A DNA stretch of 64,000 nt, taken from the NCBI GenBank assembly GCA_977017575.1, contig CDRNVI010000088.1, positions 1-64,000 on the forward strand, read 5' to 3'. Below are positions 1 through 11,093 of the stretch, in pieces. The stretch's first letter is position 1. Every line of letters begins with the position of its first letter. The stretch comes from Paramoeba atlantica. Its lineage: Eukaryota > Discosea. Position numbers and translations under genes: made by a program. The notes beneath the pieces were generated by a model. It searched no databases and was not told the DNA's origin. It worked only from the letters and a program-made list of their open reading frames with translations.

Positions 1-150
1 TTTCCCTTTGTAGTGAGGCCGCCAGGTTGCGAGTTTTGTCGATAGCTGGAATCGAACCCAGAACCTGCAGGTTGTAAGACCCACCGTCTAACAACTACGC
101 CCGTACCGCACAACTACGCCCGCACCGCGCCAGTAATAATGCTCGCCAGT
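1..150 (-). repeat. tRNA-derived SINE head (Val-TAC-like), satellite copy
   Basis: Read on the minus strand, 48-58 is a perfect pol III box B (GGTTCGATTCC), preceded by a box-A-like GGCGTAGTTG and a CTTACAA loop whose central triplet would be TAC. Copies of the box B recur in every unit at about 1457, 3437, 4849, 6829, 8241 and 10221. The same head and body occur on the plus strand in the free-standing SINE at 17037-17459, which has a poly-A tail and a target-site duplication. The anticodon stem pairs poorly, so this is a retroposon head and not a working tRNA gene. Confidence 0.75.
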
Positions 151-183
151 AATAATGTAAGTAATAACCGCCAGTAATAATGT

Positions 184-257
184 GATGAGCGGGTTTGAAC
201 TCGCTGTATGGGCACCATGTTCTTCAAACTTTGAATTCTTGCCACTCCGCCACCTCA
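184..257 (-). repeat. Second tRNA-like module (Leu/Ser-like), satellite copy
   Basis: On the minus strand, 242-252 reads TGGCGGAGTGG, a perfect box A, and 191-202 reads GAGTTCAAACCC, a box B with one mismatch. A diverged copy of the same module lies at about 985-1053 in the same unit, so each unit carries it twice. About 115 bp of adjoining body (for example 1080-1200) is present as an inverted copy elsewhere in the unit (about 710-815 and 2110-2217). The unit is therefore a composite of SINE-like pieces in both orientations. Confidence 0.7.
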
Positions 258-2375
258 CTACTCAACTCAATACACAACTACGCTCTTCTTGGGTGTCTGG
301 TTGGTAAAGTGTTTTGGTTGCCGTGTTCCAGCGGTTGCTGTTGAAACGTGTGGCGGCCATGCGCTTTGGACTACAGCTTCGTCGTGGGAGATTCGTTCGA
401 ATTTTCAAGTCTCTTTAAGCCGGTGGATAATTGTCTGTATTTCACTTCTGTTGTTCCTCCTATCCTTGCTCATCTTAACGAACACTAGTAAAGAGGGTTT
501 CTTTTACAATGCAAAAACGCAAACTCACGTACAGTAGTTTTGAAGTGTTTTATTATAAATAATATTACTTGTAACCCTGTGTTTTTAACTTTAACACAAA
601 GAACATTCTTCCATACTCTTAAACAGCGATGAACTATCCGTCCGAACGTTCTCAATCCAAACCGAGACTCTCATCGCCCAAATCCAAAATCCAAATCATT
701 CCGGATTGCTCCGGATAGTCACTGGCAAGCCAGACCCTTCACAGACAGATTTGGAAGTTCCGAGGCCGACGTCCTCTACCAGTTTCCGCTTTTCCAAGGC
801 GGCACCAACGTGCTGTTGCCAACACGCTGCGTCGACGAATTGTACGTCAACACGGCCTACCCAAGAGGTGTAAGCCGGGTAAGGGAGCTGGTTCCCTGAG
901 GGGAGGGTCCGGGACGGTCCTCCGAGTACTGGGCCTAGTCGGTTATCAGCCCAGCCTCTTAGAGCGCGGCCGCCGGGAATATTGCGATGAACGGGTTTGA
1001 ACTCGCCGTCTGAGCACCATGTGCTTCAAACTTTGAATTCTTGCCACTCCGCCACCTCCGCCCACTCCGCCACCTCCGCCCTGGTGCCGCCTTGGACAAG
1101 AGGAAACTGGTAGAGGACGTCGGCCTCGGAACTTCCGAATCTGTCTGTGAAGGGTCTGGCTTGCCAGCGACCATCCGGAGCAATCCGGAATGATTTGGAT
1201 GATGATGATGATGATTTTGGTCACCATCCCGGTAGCTACCCGGACGGGCGTCCAACCCCGTTGCATCGTGTAGGCTGTGTCTCAAGCCTTCTTTGCGTAA
1301 GCAGCTCGCATTTAGCGGCTGCGCTGGGGCCTGGTTCGGCGAGGCGGTTCCGGGTCGGTCCTCCAGGGGAGCGGGGTTGGGTGTGGGCCTTGAAGGCACT
1401 ACTGATCGCTTTCCCTTTGTAGTGAGGCCGCCAGGTTGCGAGTTTTGTCGATAGCTGGAATCGAACCCAGAACCTGCAGGTTGTAAGACCCACCGTCTAA
1501 CAACTACGCCCGTACCGCACAACTACGCCCGCACCGCGCCAGTAATAATGCTCGCCAGTAATAATGTAAGTAATAACCGCCAGTAATAATGTGATGAGCG
1601 GGTTTGAACTCGCTGTATGGGCACCATGTTCTTCAAACTTTGAATTCTTGCCACTCCGCCACCTCACTACTCAACTCAATACACAACTACGCTCTTCTTG
1701 GGTGTCTGGTTGGTAAAGTGTTTTGGTTGCCGTGTTCCAGCGGTTGCTGTTGAAACGTGTGGCGGCCATGCGCTTTGGACTACAGCTTCGTCGTGGGAGA
1801 TTCGTTCGAATTTTCAAGTCTCTTTAAGCCGGTGGATAATTGTCTGTATTTCACTTCTGTTGTTCCTCCTATCCTTGCTCATCTTAACGAACACTAGTAA
1901 AGAGGGTTTCTTTTACAATGCAAAAACGCAAACTCACGTACAGTAGTTTTGAAGTGTTTTATTATAAATAATATTACTTGTAACCCTGTGTTTTTTAACT
2001 TTAACACAAAGAACATTCTTCCATACTCTTAAACAGCGATGAACTATCCGTCCGAACGTTCTCAATCCAAAACCGAGACTCTCATCGCCCAAATCCAAAA
2101 TCCAAATCATTCCGGATTGCTCCGGATAGTCACTGGCAAGCCAGACCCTTCACAGACAGATTTGGAAGTTCCGAGGCCGACGTCCTCTACCAGTTTCCGC
2201 TTTTCCAAGGCGGCACCAACGTGCTGTTGCCAACACGCTGCGTCGACGAATTGTACGTCAACACGGCCTACCCAAGAGGTGTAAGCCGGGTAAGGGAGCT
2301 GGTTCCCTGAGGGGAGGGTCCGGGACGGTCCTCCGAGTACTGGGCCTAGTCGGTTATCAGCCCAGCCTCTTAGAG

Positions 2376-2943
2376 TTTATAAAGATACAGTTTCTGTACC
2401 TTGTTGCCCTTCTTTTCTTTTCCCGGAAACGGGCATACATTTTCCTTTTAAATGCCCGTTTCCGGCTGACGGCTAGCAGGGACTGTCCCTCTTTGTCGTG
2501 GAAGTAGGGGACGTACTTCCGACTTTTCACCCCTCCCCGGCTCACTCCTTGAGTGAGTTTTTTTTCCCTCCCCGGCTTTCTTCTTCTCGCGCCTGTCTCT
2601 TCCCGGGAGCTATGCGCCATGGTGGCCTCCCTTGAGGACCACTGGGCGTGACTCTGCCTCGCATTATCGCGAGGCAGCGGTCGGTTGCAGTGCGCCCCTC
2701 CGGCTGCGTAAAGAGGTGGTGAGTTGCCTGGACCACCTCTACCGACTGGGACCGAGTCGGTTGCAGTACGCCCCTCCGGCTGCGTAAAGAGAGGGCGAGT
2801 TGCCTGGACCCCCTCTACCGACCGAGTCCGTGTCGAACCCCCTTTGGCGACATCCGTTGTGGGCGGATTATGTGCCGATGATATCGGCCGTCGCATTAAG
2901 AGGATTATCTCTGCGCCAAAGAGCGCATGATAAACAAACAAAG
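2376..2943 (+). mobile_element. 568-bp insert in long satellite units, copy 1
   Basis: This block is the whole difference between long and short units; identical blocks lie at 5768-6335 and 9160-9727. Bases 2379-2406 match, base for base over 28 nt, the reverse complement of 15579-15606 in the 5' leader of the LINE. The block then diverges completely. It holds a 14-bp-arm hairpin (about 2423-2466), a second hairpin with arms CTGCCTCGC/GCGAGGCAG (about 2654-2677) and a 76-bp tandem duplication beginning at 2681 and 2757. It ends in an A-rich stretch (about 2928-2943). A shared 5' head on an otherwise unrelated short element is how trypanosomatid pairs such as ingi/RIME look, so a non-autonomous partner of the LINE is the favoured reading. 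It is an inference, and no target-site duplication is clear. Confidence 0.6.
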
Positions 2944-5767
2944 CGAGGCCGCCGGGAATATTGCGATGAACGGGTTTGAACTCGCCGTCTGAGCACCATG
3001 TGCTTCAAACTTTGAATTCTTGCCACTCCGCCACCTCCGCCCACTCCGCCACCTCCGCCCTGGTGCCGCCTTGGACAAGAGGAAACTGGTAGAGGACGTC
3101 GGCCTCGGAACTTCCGAATCTGTCTGTGAAGGGTCTGGCTTTCCAGCGACCATCCGGAGCAATCCGGAATGATTTGGATGATGATGATGATGATTTTGGT
3201 CACCATCCCGGTAGCTACCCGGACGGGCGTCCAACCCCGTTGCATCGTGTAGGCTGTGTCTCAAGCCTTCTTTGCGTAAGCAGCTCGCAATTTAGCGGCT
3301 GCGCTGGGGCCTGGTTCGGCGAGGCGGTTCCGGGTCGGTCCTCCAGGGGAGCGGGGTTGGGTGTGGGCCTTGAAGGCACTACTGATCGCTTTCCCTTTGT
3401 AGTGAGGCCGCCAGGTTGCGAGTTTTGTCGATAGCTGGAATCGAACCCAGAACCTGCAGGTTGTAAGACCCACCGTCTAACAACTACGCCCGTACCGCAC
3501 AACTACGCCCGCACCGCGCCAGTAATAATGCTCGCCAGTAATAATGTAAGTAATAACCGCCAGTAATAATGTGATGAGCGGGTTTGAACTCGCTGTATGG
3601 GCACCATGTTCTTCAAACTTTGAATTCTTGCCACTCCGCCACCTCACTACTCAACTCAATACACAACTACGCTCTTCTTGGGTGTCTGGTTGGTAAAGTG
3701 TTTTGGTTGCCGTGTTCCAGCGGTTGCTGTTGAAACGTGTGGCGGCCATGCGCTTTGGACTACAGCTTCGTCGTGGGAGATTCGTTCGAATTTTCAAGTC
3801 TCTTTAAGCCGGTGGATAATTGTCTGTATTTCACTTCTGTTGTTCCTCCTATCCTTGCTCATCTTAACGAACACTAGTAAAGAGGGTTTCTTTTACAATG
3901 CAAAAACGCAAACTCACGTACAGTAGTTTTGAAGTGTTTTATTATAAATAATATTACTTGTAACCCTGTGTTTTTTAACTTTAACACAAAGAACATTCTT
4001 CCATACTCTTAAACAGCGATGAACTATCCGTCCGAACGTTCTCAATCCAAAACCGAGACTCTCATCGCCCAAATTCAAAATCCAAATCATTCCGGATTGC
4101 TCCGGATAGTCACTGGCAAGCCAGACCCTTCACAGACAGATTTGGAAGTTCCGAGGCCGACGTCCTCTACCAGTTTCCGCTTTTCCAAGGCGGCACCAAC
4201 GTGCTGTTGCCAACACGCTGCGTCGACGAATTGTACGTCAACACGGCCTACCCAAGAGGTGTAAGCCGGGTAAGGGAGCTGGTTCCCTGAGGGGAGGGTC
4301 CGGGACGGTCCTCCGAGTACTGCGCCTAGTCGGTTATCAGCCCAGCCTCTTAGAGCGCGGCCGCCGGGAATATTGCGATGAACGGGTTTGAACTCGCCGT
4401 CTGAGCACCATGTGCTTCAAACTTTGAATTCTTGCCACTCCGCCACCTCCGCCCACTCCGCCACCTCCGCCCTGGTGCCGCCTTGGACAAGAGGAAACTG
4501 GTAGAGGACGTCGGCCTCGGAACTTCCGAATCTGTCTGTGAAGGGTCTGGCTTGCCAGCGACCATCCGGAGCAATCCGGAATGATTTGGATGATGATGAT
4601 GATGATTTTGGTCACCATCCCGGTAGCTACCCGGACGGGCGTCCAACCCCGTTGCATCGTGTAGGCTGTGTCTCAAGCCTTCTTTGCGTAAGCAGCTCGC
4701 AATTTAGCGGCTGCGCTGGGGCCTGGTTCGGCGAGGCGGTTCCGGGTCGGTCCTCCAGGGGAGCGGGGTTGGGTGTGGGCCTTGAAGGCACTACTGATCG
4801 CTTTCCCTTTGTAGTGAGGCCGCCAGGTTGCGAGTTTTGTCGATAGCTGGAATCGAACCCAGAACCTGCAGGTTGTAAGACCCACCGTCTAACAACTACG
4901 CCCGTACCGCACAACTACGCCCGCACCGCGCCAGTAATAATGCTCGCCAGTAATAATGTAAGTAATAACCGCCAGTAATAATGTGATGAGCGGGTTTGAA
5001 CTCGCTGTATGGGCACCATGTTCTTCAAACTTTGAATTCTTGCCACTCCGCCACCTCACTACTCAACTCAATACACAACTACGCTCTTCTTGGGTGTCTG
5101 GTTGGTAAAGTGTTTTGGTTGCCGTGTTCCAGCGGTTGCTGTTGAAACGTGTGGCGGCCATGCGCTTTGGACTACAGCTTCGTCGTGGGAGATTCGTTCG
5201 AATTTTCAAGTCTCTTTAAGCCGGTGGATAATTGTCTGTATTTCACTTCTGTTGTTCCTCCTATCCTTGCTCATCTTAACGAACACTAGTAAAGAGGGTT
5301 TCTTTTACAATGCAAAAACGCAAACTCACGTACAGTAGTTTTGAAGTGTTTTATTATAAATAATATTACTTGTAACCCTGTGTTTTTTAACTTTAACACA
5401 AAGAACATTCTTCCATACTCTTAAACAGCGATGAACTATCCGTCCGAACGTTCTCAATCCAAAACCGAGACTCTCATCGCCCAAATCCAAAATCCAAATC
5501 ATTCCGGATTGCTCCGGATAGTCACTGGCAAGCCAGACCCTTCACAGACAGATTTGGAAGTTCCGAGGCCGACGTCCTCTACCAGTTTCCGCTTTTCCAA
5601 GGCGGCACCAACGTGCTGTTGCCAACACGCTGCGTCGACGAATTGTACGTCAACACGGCCTACCCAAGAGGTGTAAGCCGGGTAAGGGAGCTGGTTCCCT
5701 GAGGGGAGGGTCCGGGACGGTCCTCCGAGTACTGGGCCTAGTCGGTTATCAGCCCAGCCTCTTAGAG

Positions 5768-6335
5768 TTTATAAAGATACAGTTTCTGTACCTTGTTGCC
5801 CTTCTTTTCTTTTCCCGGAAACGGGCATACATTTTCCTTTTAAATGCCCGTTTCCGGCTGACGGCTAGCAGGGACTGTCCCTCTTTGTCGTGGAAGTAGG
5901 GGACGTACTTCCGACTTTTCACCCCTCCCCGGCTCACTCCTTGAGTGAGTTTTTTTTCCCTCCCCGGCTTTCTTCTTCTCGCGCCTGTCTCTTCCCGGGA
6001 GCTATGCGCCATGGTGGCCTCCCTTGAGGACCACTGGGCGTGACTCTGCCTCGCATTATCGCGAGGCAGCGGTCGGTTGCAGTGCGCCCCTCCGGCTGCG
6101 TAAAGAGGTGGTGAGTTGCCTGGACCACCTCTACCGACTGGGACCGAGTCGGTTGCAGTACGCCCCTCCGGCTGCGTAAAGAGAGGGCGAGTTGCCTGGA
6201 CCCCCTCTACCGACCGAGTCCGTGTCGAACCCCCTTTGGCGACATCCGTTGTGGGCGGATTATGTGCCGATGATATCGGCCGTCGCATTAAGAGGATTAT
6301 CTCTGCGCCAAAGAGCGCATGATAAACAAACAAAG
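5768..6335 (+). mobile_element. 568-bp insert in long satellite units, copy 2
   Basis: Second copy of the block at 2376-2943, displaced by exactly 3,392 bp. It has the same 28-nt LINE-like head, hairpins and 76-bp duplication, so it was carried here by satellite amplification rather than by independent insertion. Confidence 0.6.
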
Positions 6336-9159
6336 CGAGGCCGCCGGGAATATTGCGATGAACGGGTTTGAACTCGCCGTCTGAGCACCATGTGCTTCAA
6401 ACTTTGAATTCTTGCCACTCCGCCACCTCCGCCCACTCCGCCACCTCCGCCCTGGTGCCGCCTTGGACAAGAGGAAACTGGTAGAGGACGTCGGCCTCGG
6501 AACTTCCGAATCTGTCTGTGAAGGGTCTGGCTTTCCAGCGACCATCCGGAGCAATCCGGAATGATTTGGATGATGATGATGATGATTTTGGTCACCATCC
6601 CGGTAGCTACCCGGACGGGCGTCCAACCCCGTTGCATCGTGTAGGCTGTGTCTCAAGCCTTCTTTGCGTAAGCAGCTCGCAATTTAGCGGCTGCGCTGGG
6701 GCCTGGTTCGGCGAGGCGGTTCCGGGTCGGTCCTCCAGGGGAGCGGGGTTGGGTGTGGGCCTTGAAGGCACTACTGATCGCTTTCCCTTTGTAGTGAGGC
6801 CGCCAGGTTGCGAGTTTTGTCGATAGCTGGAATCGAACCCAGAACCTGCAGGTTGTAAGACCCACCGTCTAACAACTACGCCCGTACCGCACAACTACGC
6901 CCGCACCGCGCCAGTAATAATGCTCGCCAGTAATAATGTAAGTAATAACCGCCAGTAATAATGTGATGAGCGGGTTTGAACTCGCTGTATGGGCACCATG
7001 TTCTTCAAACTTTGAATTCTTGCCACTCCGCCACCTCACTACTCAACTCAATACACAACTACGCTCTTCTTGGGTGTCTGGTTGGTAAAGTGTTTTGGTT
7101 GCCGTGTTCCAGCGGTTGCTGTTGAAACGTGTGGCGGCCATGCGCTTTGGACTACAGCTTCGTCGTGGGAGATTCGTTCGAATTTTCAAGTCTCTTTAAG
7201 CCGGTGGATAATTGTCTGTATTTCACTTCTGTTGTTCCTCCTATCCTTGCTCATCTTAACGAACACTAGTAAAGAGGGTTTCTTTTACAATGCAAAAACG
7301 CAAACTCACGTACAGTAGTTTTGAAGTGTTTTATTATAAATAATATTACTTGTAACCCTGTGTTTTTTAACTTTAACACAAAGAACATTCTTCCATACTC
7401 TTAAACAGCGATGAACTATCCGTCCGAACGTTCTCAATCCAAAACCGAGACTCTCATCGCCCAAATTCAAAATCCAAATCATTCCGGATTGCTCCGGATA
7501 GTCACTGGCAAGCCAGACCCTTCACAGACAGATTTGGAAGTTCCGAGGCCGACGTCCTCTACCAGTTTCCGCTTTTCCAAGGCGGCACCAACGTGCTGTT
7601 GCCAACACGCTGCGTCGACGAATTGTACGTCAACACGGCCTACCCAAGAGGTGTAAGCCGGGTAAGGGAGCTGGTTCCCTGAGGGGAGGGTCCGGGACGG
7701 TCCTCCGAGTACTGCGCCTAGTCGGTTATCAGCCCAGCCTCTTAGAGCGCGGCCGCCGGGAATATTGCGATGAACGGGTTTGAACTCGCCGTCTGAGCAC
7801 CATGTGCTTCAAACTTTGAATTCTTGCCACTCCGCCACCTCCGCCCACTCCGCCACCTCCGCCCTGGTGCCGCCTTGGACAAGAGGAAACTGGTAGAGGA
7901 CGTCGGCCTCGGAACTTCCGAATCTGTCTGTGAAGGGTCTGGCTTGCCAGCGACCATCCGGAGCAATCCGGAATGATTTGGATGATGATGATGATGATTT
8001 TGGTCACCATCCCGGTAGCTACCCGGACGGGCGTCCAACCCCGTTGCATCGTGTAGGCTGTGTCTCAAGCCTTCTTTGCGTAAGCAGCTCGCAATTTAGC
8101 GGCTGCGCTGGGGCCTGGTTCGGCGAGGCGGTTCCGGGTCGGTCCTCCAGGGGAGCGGGGTTGGGTGTGGGCCTTGAAGGCACTACTGATCGCTTTCCCT
8201 TTGTAGTGAGGCCGCCAGGTTGCGAGTTTTGTCGATAGCTGGAATCGAACCCAGAACCTGCAGGTTGTAAGACCCACCGTCTAACAACTACGCCCGTACC
8301 GCACAACTACGCCCGCACCGCGCCAGTAATAATGCTCGCCAGTAATAATGTAAGTAATAACCGCCAGTAATAATGTGATGAGCGGGTTTGAACTCGCTGT
8401 ATGGGCACCATGTTCTTCAAACTTTGAATTCTTGCCACTCCGCCACCTCACTACTCAACTCAATACACAACTACGCTCTTCTTGGGTGTCTGGTTGGTAA
8501 AGTGTTTTGGTTGCCGTGTTCCAGCGGTTGCTGTTGAAACGTGTGGCGGCCATGCGCTTTGGACTACAGCTTCGTCGTGGGAGATTCGTTCGAATTTTCA
8601 AGTCTCTTTAAGCCGGTGGATAATTGTCTGTATTTTACTTCTGTTGTTCCTCCTATCCTTGCTCATCTTAACGAACACTAGTAAAGAGGGTTTCTTTTAC
8701 AATGCAAAAACGCAAACTCACGTACAGTAGTTTTGAAGTGTTTTATTATAAATAATATTACTTGTAACCCTGTGTTTTTTAACTTTAACACAAAGAACAT
8801 TCTTCCATACTCTTAAACAGCGATGAACTATCCGTCCGAACGTTCTCAATCCAAAACCGAGACTCTCATCGCCCAAATCCAAAATCCAAATCATTCCGGA
8901 TTGCTCCGGATAGTCACTGGCAAGCCAGACCCTTCACAGACAGATTTGGAAGTTCCGAGGCCGACGTCCTCTACCAGTTTCCGCTTTTCCAAGGCGGCAC
9001 CAACGTGCTGTTGCCAACACGCTGCGTCGACGAATTGTACGTCAACACGGCCTACCCAAGAGGTGTAAGCCGGGTAAGGGAGCTGGTTCCCTGAGGGGAG
9101 GGTCCGGGACGGTCCTCCGAGTACTGGGCCTAGTCGGTTATCAGCCCAGCCTCTTAGAG

Positions 9160-9727
9160 TTTATAAAGATACAGTTTCTGTACGTTGTTGCCCTTCTTTT
9201 CTTTTCCCGGAAACGGGCATACATTTTCCTTTTAAATGCCCGTTTCCGGCTGACGGCTAGCAGGGACTGTCCCTCTTTGTCGTGGAAGTAGGGGACGTAC
9301 TTCCGACTTTTCACCCCTCCCCGGCTCACTCCTTGAGTGAGTTTTTTTTCCCTCCCCGGCTTTCTTCTTCTCGCGCCTGTCTCTTCCCGGGAGCTATGCG
9401 CCATGGTGGCCTCCCTTGAGGACCACTGGGCGTGACTCTGCCTCGCATTATCGCGAGGCAGCGGTCGGTTGCAGTGCGCCCCTCCGGCTGCGTAAAGAGG
9501 TGGTGAGTTGCCTGGACCACCTCTACCGACTGGGACCGAGTCGGTTGCAGTACGCCCCTCCGGCTGCGTAAAGAGAGGGCGAGTTGCCTGGACCCCCTCT
9601 ACCGACCGAGTCCGTGTCGAACCCCCTTTGGCGACATCCGTTGTGGGCGGATTATGTGCCGATGATATCGGCCGTCGCATTAAGAGGATTATCTCTGCGC
9701 CAAAGAGCGCATGATAAACAAACAAAG
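9160..9727 (+). mobile_element. 568-bp insert in long satellite units, copy 3
   Basis: Third copy of the block at 2376-2943, again 3,392 bp on. It differs by a C-to-G change in the head (near 9183) and a change near 9200. These are among the few sequence differences between copies. Confidence 0.6.
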
Positions 9728-10638
9728 CGAGGCCGCCGGGAATATTGCGATGAACGGGTTTGAACTCGCCGTCTGAGCACCATGTGCTTCAAACTTTGAA
9801 TTCTTGCCACTCCGCCACCTCCGCCCACTCCGCCACCTCCGCCCTGGTGCCGCCTTGGACAAGAGGAAACTGGTAGAGGACGTCGGCCTCGGAACTTCCG
9901 AATCTGTCTGTGAAGGGTCTGGCTTGCCAGCGACCATCCGGAGCAATCCGGAATGATTTGGATGATGATGATGATGATTTTGGTCACCATCCCGGTAGCT
10001 ACCCGGACGGGCGTCCAACCCCGTTGCATCGTGTAGGCTGTGTCTCAAGCCTTCTTTGCGTAAGCAGCTCGCAATTTAGCGGCTGCGCTGGGGCCTGGTT
10101 CGGCGAGGCGGTTCCGGGTCGGTCCTCCAGGGGAGCGGGGTTGGGTGTGGGCCTTGAAGGCACTACTGATCGCTTTCCCTTTGTAGTGAGGCCGCCAGGT
10201 TGCGAGTTTTGTCGATAGCTGGAATCGAACCCAGAACCTGCAGGTTGTAAGACCCACCGTCTAACAACTACGCCCGTACCGCACAACTACGCCCGCACCG
10301 CGCCAGTAATAATGCTCGCCAGTAATAATGTAAGTAATAACCGCCAGTAATAATGTGATGAGCGGGTTTGAACTCGCTGTATGGGCACCATGTTCTTCAA
10401 ACTTTGAATTCTTGCCACTCCGCCACCTCACTACTCAACTCAATACACAACTACGCTCTTCTTGGGTGTCTGGTTGGTAAAGTGTTTTGGTTGCCGTGTT
10501 CCAGCGGTTGCTGTTGAAACGTGTGGCGGCCATGCGCTTTGGACTACAGCTTCGTCGTGGGAGATTCGTTCGAATTTTCAAGTCTCTTTAAGCCGGTGGA
10601 TAATTGTCTGTATTTCACTTCTGTTGTTCCTCCTATCC

Positions 10639-11041
10639 TATCCTATAAGACCGATTTGAATCGGTTAAGAACACATCCGTTTTTGTCGTCGCTTCGACGT
10701 CTTTCACTCAGGTGAATTCGCCCTTTCGTGCCCCTTTTTCGCTTAACCGGGCATGCAACTTTGTTTTTTTGGCATCAAATTCTTCAGCACTATTTCCTCA
10801 AATTCCTCAACACTCTTTCAAGAGAATCCACCCCGGCATCCACAGGTGGCGAGGTACCCTTTTTGGAGAGAGAATAACTTTCCACAATCTTGAAGTAATC
10901 CTGTATTTTCCCTAATGGCTTAGGTATTTGGCCACAGTGTTTCCGAGGACGATTCATGGTTTGAAAATCAAAACTCTGTGCAAAGCAAAACGAAACTCAA
11001 TTATCTTCTTTTTTTCATGCACTTGTAGTGCAGCGATTTGT
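10639..11041 (-). mobile_element. LINE-like 3' fragment with ATAGG tail
   Basis: On the minus strand this ends in ATAGGATAGG exactly where the satellite unit breaks off (10,638). Its last 90 bp resemble the 3' end of the neighbouring LINE (11056-11160): both have CACCT(A/G)AG(A/T)GAAA, an AACG motif and a CCGA...CAA...TC stretch before the ATAGG tail. It holds a 55-codon minus-strand frame (10790-10957, MNRPRKHC...) followed by a stop. It reads as the 3' part of a related, possibly non-autonomous retroelement whose upstream part was displaced when the LINE inserted at 11055. Confidence 0.55.
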
Positions 11042-11093
11042 CTCTACCTTCCTTATCCTATCCTATTAGGCTGACTTGCGTCGGCTGAAAGTA

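Larger units (their letters stand above)
1..10638. repeat. Higher-order tandem satellite, 3,392-bp period
   Basis: The same landmark (a TTG codon beginning a conserved 82-codon open frame) recurs at 289, 1698, 3678, 5090, 7070, 8482 and 10462, giving spacings of 1409, 1980, 1412, 1980, 1412 and 1980. Short (1,412 bp) and long (1,980 bp) units therefore alternate as a 3,392-bp dimer. Diagnostic variants follow the dimer phase: for example C versus T near 4075 and 7466, and G versus C near 4323 and 7715. This means the dimer, not the monomer, was amplified. The first unit is 3 bp short through three single-base deletions. Copies are nearly identical, which suggests recent amplification or homogenisation. 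The array starts before base 1 and is cut at 10638 by a retroelement end. The open frames inside it begin at TTG or lie in tRNA-like sequence and are probably not genes. Confidence 0.95.

Noticed and set aside
289-537. 82-codon open frame repeated in every satellite unit, with a hydrophobic stretch
   Set aside because: It starts at TTG, lies in repeat DNA, and has no family similarity. Conservation is explained by satellite identity, not by coding constraint.
2357-2941. 194-codon minus-strand frame across the 568-bp insert
   Set aside because: Low-complexity basic translation through hairpins and a tandem duplication; antisense to the proposed element direction.
1-10638. CRISPR-like or rRNA-type tandem array
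   Set aside because: Units of 1.4-2.0 kb with no short spacers and no rRNA sequence.
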